Assembly (NCBI GenBank): GCA_937974645.1
Contig: CALJVH010000022.1
Location: 1 to 42,133 of the forward strand
DNA length: 42,133 nucleotides
Reading direction: 5' to 3'
From: an uncultured archaeon
GTDB taxonomy: Archaea > Thermoproteota > Nitrososphaeria_A > Caldarchaeales > Wolframiiraptoraceae
Part shown: in pieces, positions 6,874 through 14,857 of the stretch
How the letters are laid out: each line of letters starts with the position of its first letter
Numbering within the stretch: the stretch's first letter is position 1
Made by a program: the position numbers and the translations under genes
The notes under the pieces: model-generated
Databases searched by the model: none
The model's input: only the letters and a program-made list of their open reading frames with translations
What the model was told of the DNA's origin: nothing

Positions 6874-7119
6874 ATGGGCGGTCGAAATAGGATTAGAGGC
6901 GTGCTCAGAGCCGGGCTAAGAGATGTTGATGAGCGGATAAGGGAAGTCGTGGAGCGGTATAAGCGCGGCGAGCTGGGCCGCGAAGACTACATCAGGCTAA
7001 GGTGCATGCTCGAGGCCGAGAAAAGGGACAGGTGTCGAAGAATCTTAAGAGGCTCTCCGGCCATGCTCACTCTCCGAAGAGAGGAACCCTCCCAAGATAG
7101 TTCATCAGAATTTTCATGA
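6874..7119 (+). CDS. Small charged helical protein, unknown
   Basis: About 81 residues from ATG 6874, preceded by CCCGGTG. The first 65 residues are rich in Arg, Glu and Leu and should form two helices (DVDERIREVVERYKRGEL, then EDYIRLRCMLEAEKRDRCRR). The last ~18 residues are Ser/Glu-rich and overlap the 3' end of the converging apgM by 53 bases, so the tail may be poorly constrained. I do not recognise a family. A divergent TATA region at 6833-6843 supports expression. Confidence 0.5.
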   Translation: MGGRNRIRGVLRAGLRDVDERIREVVERYKRGELGREDYIRLRCMLEAEKRDRCRRILRGSPAMLTLRREEPSQDSSSEFS

Positions 7120-8308
7120 GATCTGTTCCCCGGATTCTGCAGAGCGCTCCGCGAGCACAGGAGATTTCGTCGAATTTCTTGACGTCATCTCTCCGGACAT
7201 CTGGGCCCATGATCGCAAGCGGAACCGGGTCTCCCCTATGCTCCCCGACCTCGCTCGGCGTCGTGTGATCGCCGGTGATCGCTAGATAGTATCCCTCAGA
7301 CACCACTTTCTCGATGAGCGGCGCCAGCTCCCCTGAAATCCATTCGATCACCTCGGCCTTCTTGAGCGGGTTCTTGTCGTGGCTCACGTTGTCCGTGGCC
7401 TTCACGTGGAGGAAGACGAGATCATAGCTGTCTAGCGCATTTATCGCGGCCTCAACCTTCCCCCTAAGATTCGTGTTCACGGTTCCATTAGCCCCAGGTA
7501 CATGAATAAGCTCGAAGCCGACGGCTCTCGCGACTCCCTTATATAATCCTCCGCCGGCGATCGCCGCAGCCTTCACGTCCCAGATCCTCGTGATAGGCTC
7601 GATCATCGGAAGCGTTCCAGCTCCTCGGGGCAATAAGACATTCGCGGGCATAAGCCCCCTCCTGACCCGATTCCGATTCAGCGGATGCTCTGCTAAGATC
7701 CTGCCGGCCTTCTCGAGGAATTCTTGAAGCACCTTGGCGGTCCTCTCTGCCTCCGGACTATTGTCGAGGGGCCGGGGGATCGCGGGCCTCACCCCCGCCT
7801 TATGAGTATCAACGTCCGAGACGTGCCTAGAGAGACTCTCACCTCTGAGGACCAGCACTCCCCGATGCTCTGATGAGTGGTGAAAGATTGCCTGAACTCC
7901 GCTGACACTTTCGATCCTGATATCCTTAAGGGCCTCGGAGAGTTGTCTGGCCTCCTCGCTACTTATCCTCCCAGCCCTTCTATCGATTATGACGCCCTCT
8001 TCATTCACGGTTCCGAAGTTGCATCTGAAGGCCACATCGCCTGGTTGGAGGTCGACGCCGACCCCGAGCGCCTCGAAGGCCCCCCTACCGGGATAGCATG
8101 TGTAGGGATCATAGCCGAAGATCGCAAGATGCGCCGTATCGCTTCCAGGAGGCTGGCCAGGCGCTATTACATCCATTATCCCGCACTCGCCCTCAGAGGC
8201 TATCCGATTAAGGGTATCGGCCTTGGCCGCCTGTAGAGGCGTTAAGCCCCCAAGAGCCCTCGTCGGCCTATCCCCAAGACCATCGCAGACGATGAGAACC
8301 GCCTTCAT
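7067..8308 (-). CDS. apgM: Archaeal 2,3-BPG-independent phosphoglycerate mutase
   Basis: 413 residues, the usual length for ApgM. It interconverts 3- and 2-phosphoglycerate with two metal ions and a phosphoserine intermediate. Visible are the N-terminal metal-binding [15 protein letters not shown], catalytic Ser56 in [16 protein letters not shown], the [14 protein letters not shown] segment, and the C-terminal metal motifs [14 protein letters not shown] and [20 protein letters not shown]. Start at ATG 8308. A TATA-like TCTTTAAAG lies about 28-34 bases upstream. Confidence 0.95.
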   Translation of the reverse strand: MKAVLIVCDGLGDRPTRALGGLTPLQAAKADTLNRIASEGECGIMDVIAPGQPPGSDTAHLAIFGYDPYTCYPGRGAFEALGVGVDLQPGDVAFRCNFGTVNEEGVIIDRRAGRISSEEARQLSEALKDIRIESVSGVQAIFHHSSEHRGVLVLRGESLSRHVSDVDTHKAGVRPAIPRPLDNSPEAERTAKVLQEFLEKAGRILAEHPLNRNRVRRGLMPANVLLPRGAGTLPMIEPITRIWDVKAAAIAGGGLYKGVARAVGFELIHVPGANGTVNTNLRGKVEAAINALDSYDLVFLHVKATDNVSHDKNPLKKAEVIEWISGELAPLIEKVVSEGYYLAITGDHTTPSEVGEHRGDPVPLAIMGPDVRRDDVKKFDEISCARGALCRIRGTDLMKILMNYLGRVPLFGE

Positions 8309-8409
8309 ATGCGCTAAAACTTAATTCGAGGATGCTTTAAAGATCAGTCTTTTCTTCGTCCTGAATACTGTAGCGTTAAAGATATCAGGAAGCTCTATTG
8401 CGCGGATGC

Positions 8410-8589
8410 ATGGCCTCTACATGTCCTAAGTGCAGCGGTGAGATGAGGAGCATCATTAAGAGCCTCTCGGCGAGGGTCGGCCCATTCTCCGTTAAAAGCC
8501 TCCTACCGACCGAACTCCAAGAATATAACTCAGTAGAGATTAAAATCTGTGCGGCCTGCGGATACGCTGAGCTTTATTGGCTCAAATAG
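8410..8589 (+). CDS. Small zinc-ribbon protein
   Basis: 59 residues from ATG 8410 (the frame is open from a TTG at 8398). CPKCSGEM and CAACGYAELYWLK form a two-knuckle zinc ribbon separated by about 40 residues. Small proteins of this kind are common in archaea and usually lack an assigned role. The 3' end overlaps the converging ThiI-like gene by 8 bases. Confidence 0.65.
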   Translation: MASTCPKCSGEMRSIIKSLSARVGPFSVKSLLPTELQEYNSVEIKICAACGYAELYWLK

Positions 8590-9247
8590 AGGTCTGGGAA
8601 ACCTCAATTCTCTCAACTTTCTTTAATGCCTCCGCGACAAGCTCTTCGGCGGGTAAAGCTTTCTCGATATCCTCGACCTCCTCCAGCTTGGCCGCTGTCG
8701 CCTGCCTTCGGGGCACGAAGAGCGTGCAGCAATCCTCCTGAGGCTTTATCGAGACCTCGTACGTTCCTATCTCCTTCGCCAGTGCGACAATCTCCTCCTT
8801 ATCCAACCCTATGAGCGGTCTTAGGATCGGCATCTTGACGGCGGCATCTATAGCCCTGAGGTTCTGGAGGGTTTGAGAGGAGACTTGGCCCAAGCTCTCG
8901 CCCGTGACTAGGAACACGGCCCGCTCCCACCGAGCTATCCTCTCAGCGATCCTGAGCATGAATCTCCTATACAGGATCACAAGATATCTAGGATCAATTC
9001 TAGCCCTCAGGTATGATTGGATTTCTGCAAGCGGAGCGAGGTATAGGATGCATGAGGGTCCATATCTCGAGAGTATTCTGACCAGCTGGATCGTCTTATA
9101 GACGCTGGATCTCGAGACGAGGGGGAAGCTGTGAAAGTGGAGGTAGGCGAGCTCCACGCCCCTCCTAAGCATGAGATACGAGGAGACGGGTGAATCTATC
9201 CCACCCGAGATCAGGGAGATGGCCCTCATAAACTTCCCATAGAACAT
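8582..9247 (-). CDS. ThiI-type PP-loop sulfurtransferase lacking THUMP
   Basis: The protein consists of the adenylating PP-loop domain of ThiI: LISGGIDSPVSSYLMLRRG near the start, then VTGESLGQVSSQTLQNL, RPLIGLDKEEIVALAKEIGT and a cysteine pair in QEDCCTLFVP. ThiI makes 4-thiouridine at position 8 of tRNA. Standard ThiI has an N-terminal ferredoxin-like plus THUMP region of about 170 residues; none of it is present and no frame upstream supplies it. ATG 9247 and ATG 9229 are both plausible starts. A cysteine desulfurase lies just upstream on the same strand and is the likely sulfur donor. Whether this form modifies tRNA alone or with a separate THUMP protein is unknown. Confidence 0.78.
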   Translation of the reverse strand: MFYGKFMRAISLISGGIDSPVSSYLMLRRGVELAYLHFHSFPLVSRSSVYKTIQLVRILSRYGPSCILYLAPLAEIQSYLRARIDPRYLVILYRRFMLRIAERIARWERAVFLVTGESLGQVSSQTLQNLRAIDAAVKMPILRPLIGLDKEEIVALAKEIGTYEVSIKPQEDCCTLFVPRRQATAAKLEEVEDIEKALPAEELVAEALKKVERIEVSQTSI

Positions 9248-9278
9248 AACTCGAGCCAACTGTTTAACTTAAACATGT

Positions 9279-9332
9279 TCCTCTCAAATCATTACCTGTC
9301 GACTCTCCGGCTTGCGAGCATCCTTGAGAGGA
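9279..9332. repeat. Inverted repeat between the desulfurase and thiI-like genes
   Basis: TCCTCTCAA (9279-9287) pairs with TTGAGAGGA (9324-9332), enclosing 36 bases that include a smaller GCTTGCGAGC palindrome. It sits in the 5' leader of the ThiI-like gene. It could be a structured leader, a processing site or a small RNA; I see no recognised RNA boxes. Confidence 0.4.
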
Positions 9333-9413
9333 TGAAACCATAGATAAGTGAGTCTACTAATTGCACTCTTCAAATAATAAATTTTCTCATCCTATACCCG
9401 GACCACCAGCTAG

Positions 9414-10562
9414 CTAGCGCCTACGATATTTTCCGGCTATCTCCTTCACGCATTCGATCACATACTCGATTTCATTTTCCTTGGTCCATCTTCCTATGCT
9501 GAGTCTTAGGCCGCTTTTGGCCTGTCGCTCATTCAATCCTATGGCGAGGAGTACGTGGCTCGGCTCAATCTTGCCGCTCGAGCACGCGGAGCCCGTCGAA
9601 GCCGCTATCCCCCGCTCATTCAGCTCGATTATCAGCGTCTCACCATCAATGAACTCGAGCCAGAAGCTTGCGATCGTCGGCAGCCTCCTCTCTGGATGCC
9701 CGGTTAGGTGAACTCCATCTACCTCGAGCATCCCTTCAATTAGCTTCCTGCAAAGCTTTCTCAGTCTCTCAGCTTCCTCTCTCATGGATTCCTTGGCGAT
9801 CTCACATGCCTTCGCGAATCCCACCGCCCCAGGAATATTCACCGTGCTCGATCTAAGGCCATACTCGTGCCCGCCGCCGTGGAGCAGCGGCTCGAGCCTG
9901 ACTCCATCCCTGACGTATAACCCGCCGATCCCCTTCGGCCCATAGATCTTATGCGCGCTTACCGTCAATAAATCGACCAACATCTCATTGACATTCACTG
10001 GAAGCTTTCCCAGGCTCTGGGCCGCATCGACGTGAAAGTATATCCCGTGTCCTTTGCAAATCTGCCCGATCTCTCTTATCGGCTCTATTGTTGCAATTTC
10101 GTTATTGGCGTGCATTATCGAAACGAGTATAGTGTCCTTTCTAATCGCCCTCTCCACATCATCTGGATCTACGAGGCCATACTTGTTTACGGGGAGATAC
10201 GTCACCTCAAAGCCACTATGCTCGAGCCATCTGCACGGCTCTATAACGCTTAAATGCTCTATCTTAGATGTGATGATATGCCTGCCCTTCTCCTTATTTG
10301 CAAAGGCGATGCCCTTTATTGCAAGGTTATTGCTCTCGGTAGCGCTACTCGTGAATATCAGCTCCATGGGATTAGCGCCAATAAACGCGGCTATTACCTC
10401 CCTGGCCCTCTCAAGCGCCTCCCTGGCCTCCATGCCCCATAAATGAGGGCTCATTGTATTCCCAAATTTCTCGCTAAAATATGGCATCATGGACTTGAAA
10501 ACTCTGGAATCCACGGGTGTAGTGGAAGCATAATCCATGTATACACGGCATGCCGAGATCAT
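9414..10562 (-). CDS. Cysteine desulfurase (IscS/NifS family)
   Basis: About 382 residues. This PLP enzyme removes sulfur from cysteine for Fe-S clusters and tRNA thiolation. Visible are VYMDYASTTPVD at the N-terminus, ATESNNLAIKG, IEHLSVIEP, HVDAAQSLGKLP, the PLP lysine in SAHKIYGPKGIGGLY (about residue 208) and the active-site cysteine loop TGSACSSGKIEPSHVL (about residue 330). The long SSG loop is typical of class I (IscS/NifS) enzymes. ATG 10562 is preferred over the TTG at 10568. The gene lies upstream of the ThiI-like gene on the same strand. Confidence 0.93.
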   Translation of the reverse strand: MISACRVYMDYASTTPVDSRVFKSMMPYFSEKFGNTMSPHLWGMEAREALERAREVIAAFIGANPMELIFTSSATESNNLAIKGIAFANKEKGRHIITSKIEHLSVIEPCRWLEHSGFEVTYLPVNKYGLVDPDDVERAIRKDTILVSIMHANNEIATIEPIREIGQICKGHGIYFHVDAAQSLGKLPVNVNEMLVDLLTVSAHKIYGPKGIGGLYVRDGVRLEPLLHGGGHEYGLRSSTVNIPGAVGFAKACEIAKESMREEAERLRKLCRKLIEGMLEVDGVHLTGHPERRLPTIASFWLEFIDGETLIIELNERGIAASTGSACSSGKIEPSHVLLAIGLNERQAKSGLRLSIGRWTKENEIEYVIECVKEIAGKYRRR

Positions 10563-10745
10563 ATTCAAATTCTAAAATCAGTTATTAAGCCCTCTCAATA
10601 TATGCTCTCCCATCCAATTTTGAAGAAGTTTTTGAGGCATTTGAACTAGGAGGATTTTTCTTAGGCATAATGTTCTCTAACGCAGCATTACTAATTCGCG
10701 CAGTAACCTTATATGAAAGTTTTCGGGACCACGGCTTCAAAATAG

Positions 10746-12149
10746 ATGCGATTCGGCATGAAACTGGGTTGGGGCAGGAGAGCCGCTTTTAAGGTTGTCG
10801 GCATCGCTAGGAGCGCTGATTTGCCTCCACGGCCCGGAATTCGGAGCTTAAAGCTCCTCCTAGTCTTAGAGATGGCCTTCGCGGGTATATACTTAGCCCT
10901 AACCAGAAACCTTCTCATAATTTACCTAACCTCGATAGGGTTTGGTGTCGGCGTTATCTCGGTCATAATGGTGATCGCGACTGCTATATCGTCAGTAGTT
11001 TCCATGACCTTGTGGAGATTTCCGGGCTTCCTGACCCGGCGGGTTAAGCCTAAGCTCCTGTTGTTCCACGCGCTTGAGCGGATCTTCTGGATGCCGATGA
11101 TCTTTGTGAGGAATATGCTGAGCATAGCGGTCTTCTACGCCGTGATAAGCACCTCCTCAACCTTCATAAGCTCTTTCATTAACCTGCTAATTTACTCTTC
11201 CTTCGATGAGGCTGGCGTGAGGGACGTTACTGCGAAGCGGACTATCGCGGGCAACTTGATGAGCATAATCGGCTCCGCGGCGGCAATAATCGTGCTCGCG
11301 GCGCTGCCACCCGACCTCAAGTTCACTACGACATTTCTCATCGGCCCCCTTATAGGCCTCCTCTCAACACTTATGCTCGTCCTGGCGGATATGAGCAATC
11401 TCGAGGGCGTGGAGGTGCCGCGGAAAATAGGAAGGCCGGAGCAGATGTTTACCATATCGTCATTCCTGCTCGCGATGTTGACATCCAGCAGCCTGCTCGG
11501 GATAGTGTGGACTCCCTATTTAATGAATGTCCTGAGAGCCCCAGACTACCTCGCGGCGGCGATGAACTTCGCATCAACAACCTTCGGAATACTTGGCTCA
11601 GCCTTCTGGGCAAGGAAGTCCCTTAAAAGCTTCAGACTCGCCCTTGGAAGCCTGATTCTAGTCCCGATGGCGGCCTTCCTCACTCCAGTGCCCGCGGCCC
11701 ATCTTGGAATATCGGCATTCGGCACTTTCATGTTTACCGGAGCGAACTTTCTTGGTAACTTTCTCTTCGCTAAATACTTAAGGGAGTTTGGGGCGGTCAA
11801 GTCGAGTATAATGCTATCGACCTTAACAAACCTTTCACAACTTCTAGCAACGCCTTTTGGTATGCTTTTTGGCCAGAACTACCTCCTCCTATTCGCCTCG
11901 GTTATCGCTGTTAGGCTCCTCTCCGTCGCCCTAGCATTTCTCACCGTGCCGGAGGTCGCGGCCGTGCCCGAAGAGGCTGCGAGGACGTATTCGCAGCTCC
12001 TCTACACGAATAGTCTCATGGGCTACACGTACATCTTGGAGACGAGCAAGGAAATGATAGCCCTCATGCTTAGACTACTCGCTCTCGCCTCGGTCTTCGC
12101 ACTTCTCTACATACTTTATAGACTCGTATTCTTTCTTGCCGGGCTCTAA
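10746..12149 (+). CDS. MFS-like 12-helix membrane transporter
   Basis: 467 residues with about twelve hydrophobic helices and a short basic N-terminus. LLVLEMAFAGIYLALTRNLL, IYLTSIGFGVGVISVIMVI and later VWTPYLMNVLRAPDYLAAAMN resemble major facilitator helices, and a charged segment near residue 230 would be the central loop. No substrate-specific motif is visible. A TATA-like CCTTATATG near 10707-10713 lies about 35 bases upstream. It runs in the same direction as the MscS-like gene 40 bases later. Confidence 0.65.
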   Translation: MRFGMKLGWGRRAAFKVVGIARSADLPPRPGIRSLKLLLVLEMAFAGIYLALTRNLLIIYLTSIGFGVGVISVIMVIATAISSVVSMTLWRFPGFLTRRVKPKLLLFHALERIFWMPMIFVRNMLSIAVFYAVISTSSTFISSFINLLIYSSFDEAGVRDVTAKRTIAGNLMSIIGSAAAIIVLAALPPDLKFTTTFLIGPLIGLLSTLMLVLADMSNLEGVEVPRKIGRPEQMFTISSFLLAMLTSSSLLGIVWTPYLMNVLRAPDYLAAAMNFASTTFGILGSAFWARKSLKSFRLALGSLILVPMAAFLTPVPAAHLGISAFGTFMFTGANFLGNFLFAKYLREFGAVKSSIMLSTLTNLSQLLATPFGMLFGQNYLLLFASVIAVRLLSVALAFLTVPEVAAVPEEAARTYSQLLYTNSLMGYTYILETSKEMIALMLRLLALASVFALLYILYRLVFFLAGL

Positions 12150-12189
12150 GGGTTTGACAGCGGTAAGCTAAATAGATGCCAGCCTCGCA

Positions 12190-12837
12190 GTGTTTGGGAT
12201 GAACAGCTTAGGCGACGAAATGCTTAAGGAGTTCTTATCCCAACTCGCTTCGGAGCTCATCACTCTAATCCCAAAGCTCATTTTGGCGATAATAGTGATG
12301 ATAATCGCTTTCTTGGTGGTCAAGTTCATGGGCAATGTAATCAAGAAGCTGCTCGCCCTCGCGAACCTCGATGAGGCAATAGTGCGGCATCTCGGGATAA
12401 GGTTTCCGATATCCCTTAACTCGTTAATTCTCTGGATCTTCTATATTGGGGTCTTCTTAGCAACCATCTATGGGCTGATGCATATATTCCTGGGACCGCC
12501 ATATCTGGAGCTGGCCAACTCCGTACTCATCTACGGCGCGAGGGTGATAAGCGTTATAGTACTGGCCCTCCTCCTCTTCACAGCCTTCTCCGCCATAATA
12601 GAGAAGATAAAGGTTGAAAGCCGGTTAAAGGGATACTTACTTTTCGTAATGATTCTTCTCATAACAGCCATGCTGATAGACATAACCGCCCTAAGCGAGC
12701 CCGTCAAGCAAGCCCTTTACACGGGCCTAGCTGCGGGGATAGGAGCCTCTCTCATAATATTCTCCATCTGGTTCTTCTTTGGTGATTTTGTGGAAAAGTT
12801 CCTCGAGAAACCAAGCAGGAGGAAGCAATCAGGATGA
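12190..12837 (+). CDS. MscS-like TM-helix protein without channel domain
   Basis: 215 residues. After a short amphipathic start come four to five membrane helices, including LIPKLILAIIVMIIAFLVVKF followed by a NVIKKLLALANLDEAIVRHLG linker. That linker resembles the conserved TM-helix repeat (PF05552) found in front of bacterial mechanosensitive channels. The beta domain of MscS is absent. The start is GTG 12190 or ATG 12199. Ion-channel activity is only a suggestion. A C-rich/G-rich hairpin follows near 12858-12878, before the RadA promoter. Confidence 0.55.
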   Translation: MFGMNSLGDEMLKEFLSQLASELITLIPKLILAIIVMIIAFLVVKFMGNVIKKLLALANLDEAIVRHLGIRFPISLNSLILWIFYIGVFLATIYGLMHIFLGPPYLELANSVLIYGARVISVIVLALLLFTAFSAIIEKIKVESRLKGYLLFVMILLITAMLIDITALSEPVKQALYTGLAAGIGASLIIFSIWFFFGDFVEKFLEKPSRRKQSG

Positions 12838-12905
12838 TTGAAAGGCTATAATTAAGCCCCTATACTTCTTGAGGGGAGCAGGGGGAAGACTCAATAAATA
12901 GCCCC

Positions 12906-12926
12906 GCATATATCATTTTTGGAGGT
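12906..12926 (+). promoter_or_regulatory. TATA box and Shine-Dalgarno for radA
   Basis: CATATATC (12907-12914) is a TATA box with transcription expected near 12935. GGAGGT (12921-12926) sits only 3 bases before the GTG at 12930. These two signals disagree: the TATA box favours a start at ATG 12972 or 12975, while the ribosome site favours 12930. Confidence 0.45.
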
Positions 12927-12929
12927 AAC

Positions 12930-13955
12930 GTGCCGCGTCGAAGTAGCCGGGAGATCGAGAATGGCTCGGGGATGATGGCTGAGGAAAGGAGGAGGGTCTA
13001 TCTCCGGATTGAGGATCTCCCCTCGGTCGGGGCGGCTACGGCCCAGAAGCTTAGGGAGATAGGATTCTCGACTATAGAGTCCCTGGCAACGGCCACCATC
13101 GCCGAACTGGCAGCCGCTGGGATAGGCGAGAAGAGGGCTGCGGAGATAATTGCAGCAGCCAGGGAGGCGATAGAAGTAAGCTGGGTGACAGCTAAGCAGC
13201 TAGCTGAGTTAAAGAGGAACATCGGGAGAATAACGACTGGAAGCAGGGCGCTCGATAACCTGATCGGCGGGGGTGTTGAGACCCAATCGATAACCGAGTT
13301 CTTTGGAGAGTTTGGAAGCGGTAAGTCTCAGCTCTGCCACCAGCTGGCAGTCAATGTCCAGCTTCCACCTGAGAGGGGAGGTTTAGGCGGCGGCGCCCTC
13401 TACATAGACACTGAGAACACTTTCAGAATTGAGCGTATAGCCCAAATGGCAAAGCATGTTGGGCTTGATCCTGATGAGGCTTGTGAGCGGATAGTATACG
13501 CGGAAGCTTATAACAGTGATCATCAGATTCTCTTACTCGAGAAGGCTGATAAGGTGATTAAGGAAAATAATGTCAGGCTAATAATCATAGACTCGCTCAC
13601 AGCGCATTTCAGGAGTGAGTATGTTGGGAGGCAGAGCCTTCCTGAGAGACAGCAGAAGCTCAACAAACATATGCATAAGCTCCTCAGGCTGGCTAGAGCT
13701 TTCAATGCCGCGGCGGTTGTCACAAACCAAGTCATGGCTAGACCTGACGAGTTCTTCAGCGCGATGGCCGTGCTCCCGGTAGGAGGGCACATCGTCGGCC
13801 ATACGAGCCACACGAGAATCTATCTGAGAAAGGCCGCCGGTAAGAATGTTAGGATAGCGAGGCTCGTGGCAAGCCCATACCTTCCGGAGGGAGAGGCATT
13901 ACTCAGGATAACGGAAAATGGTATCGAAGACATTGGGGATGAGCAGGAGGCTTAG
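12930..13955 (+). CDS. radA: DNA repair and recombination protein RadA
   Basis: 341 residues as called from GTG 12930 (about 326-327 if ATG 12972 or 12975 is used). RadA is the archaeal RecA/Rad51 recombinase, forming ATP-dependent filaments on single-stranded DNA. Visible in order are the N-terminal helix-hairpin-helix domain ([15 protein letters not shown] and [17 protein letters not shown]), linker [16 protein letters not shown], Walker A GEFGSGKS at 126-133, [15 protein letters not shown], Walker [13 protein letters not shown] with Asp221, loop L1 [14 protein letters not shown], and [10 protein letters not shown] with the L2 region. All core motifs are intact and no intein is present. Confidence 0.97.
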   Translation: MPRRSSREIENGSGMMAEERRRVYLRIEDLPSVGAATAQKLREIGFSTIESLATATIAELAAAGIGEKRAAEIIAAAREAIEVSWVTAKQLAELKRNIGRITTGSRALDNLIGGGVETQSITEFFGEFGSGKSQLCHQLAVNVQLPPERGGLGGGALYIDTENTFRIERIAQMAKHVGLDPDEACERIVYAEAYNSDHQILLLEKADKVIKENNVRLIIIDSLTAHFRSEYVGRQSLPERQQKLNKHMHKLLRLARAFNAAAVVTNQVMARPDEFFSAMAVLPVGGHIVGHTSHTRIYLRKAAGKNVRIARLVASPYLPEGEALLRITENGIEDIGDEQEA

Positions 13956-14021
13956 GCCGGGGACATCGCGAGTGGATTGAGTATGTTCTCGCCTGGAATA
14001 ATCCCGTTCCGATATACTCAA

Positions 14022-14386
14022 CTATTTCGACCATGGCCGCGATGAGACGGAGAGAGTGATCTGCTTGCAGCACATCGGGCCATTATTCGACGTGTTGGGA
14101 GTATGTAGTGATGATCCGAATGGAGGGAAAAGGGGCTTCTCATAAGGCTTATACTCCGGGTGGAGTATGCCGTTTTCTATCCACAATCCGACCGTTATCT
14201 CCTGACAATCACTCATCTCTCCATTGAATAGGCTTTCGTACATGTTTAGCATCTGAACCTTAGCCCGGCTGTGTTTCCAGGAATTTCCAGATGAATTTTG
14301 GTAGCTTTAGCCTGAGCGAGCCTTGGCCGCGGTCCTCGCAGACGAGCCCAGCCCTGTATTCTTGAAGAAGAGGGGAGAGTTATATA
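14022..14386 (-). pseudogene. Decayed gene of unknown family, copy C
   Basis: Reading leftward, one frame gives EYRAGLVCEDRGQG and SLRLKLPKFIWKFLETQPG, then a stop. A shift leads into MLNMYESLFNGEM followed by ITVGLWIENGILHPEYKPYE. These pieces match copy B (PLRLKLSKADWRSLG and MPSMYKSLFNEGIM), and the EDRGQG part matches the end of copy A. The DNA similarity is visible in CGCTCAGGCTAAAGCTACC against CGCTCAGGCTGAAGCTATC. The structured tail of copies A and B is not present here. Two inverted repeats (13977-13984 with 14014-14021, and 14151-14157 with 14162-14168) lie in or beside it. Confidence 0.5.
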
Positions 14387-14387
14387 T
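14380..14387 (+). promoter_or_regulatory. TATA box for the gene at 14446
   Basis: TTATATAT predicts transcription from about 14408, which rules out the longer reading that would begin at 14323 and supports ATG 14446 as the start. Confidence 0.5.
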
Positions 14388-14445
14388 CTCGATGATGAGT
14401 TATTCTCGCGCTAACGCAAACAAGGTATGGATGGTGAGGGGCCGA

Positions 14446-14850
14446 ATGAGCCAGCCGAGCAGCAAGATCTTGAGAAACTTCTTCACCCTGCTCTTCTCCG
14501 GTAAGCTTAGTAAGGCTGAAGAAGCTCTGGGCAAGCTGGAGAAAAGGCTCGGCAATAATAGCTACTATAAAGCGCTCTATGGAGTGTACTATGCCTACAT
14601 CACTGATGATCGTGATTCATTCCTATTCCAGCTCTGGAAAAGATACTTGAATGGCGAGGATAAGGCGAAGTTGAAAGAATTATTCACAGGTCTTCTCAAA
14701 GAGGCGTATGATCCTCCTAAGGATTTCATCCAAGCATGGGTAGACTTGATTGACATGATGAATTCCCTCCCAGTACCGCATAAGCTGGCGAGGGAATATG
14801 AGGCTGGAAAAGTGGAAGGCGGAGAAGAAGGAGAATTAAAGTCTGAGTAA
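14446..14850 (+). CDS. Conserved-looking small helical protein, unknown
   Basis: 134 residues from ATG 14446, with GAGGGG about 6 bases upstream. The protein is soluble and helical: SSKILRNFFTLLFSGKLSKA, then EALGKLEKRL, YYKALYGVYYAYITDDRDSF, and DFIQAWVDLIDMMNSL, ending in an acidic tail. The arrangement suggests a small helical-repeat fold, perhaps TPR-like, but no family is recognised. It converges on the transketolase with 7 bases between stops. Confidence 0.6.
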   Translation: MSQPSSKILRNFFTLLFSGKLSKAEEALGKLEKRLGNNSYYKALYGVYYAYITDDRDSFLFQLWKRYLNGEDKAKLKELFTGLLKEAYDPPKDFIQAWVDLIDMMNSLPVPHKLAREYEAGKVEGGEEGELKSE

Positions 14851-14857
14851 AGTATAG

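Noticed and set aside
12851-12880. Intrinsic terminator before radA
   Set aside because: A CCCCT/AGGGG pairing exists but no T-tract follows, so it is not called.
14107-14113. C box (GTGATGA) of a C/D sRNA
   Set aside because: No CTGA D box lies at the right distance, and no closing stem is seen.
14022-14252. A 76-residue intact minus-strand protein
   Set aside because: It has no start context, its upstream part continues in another frame after a stop, and it matches a fragment of copy B, so it is treated as part of a pseudogene.
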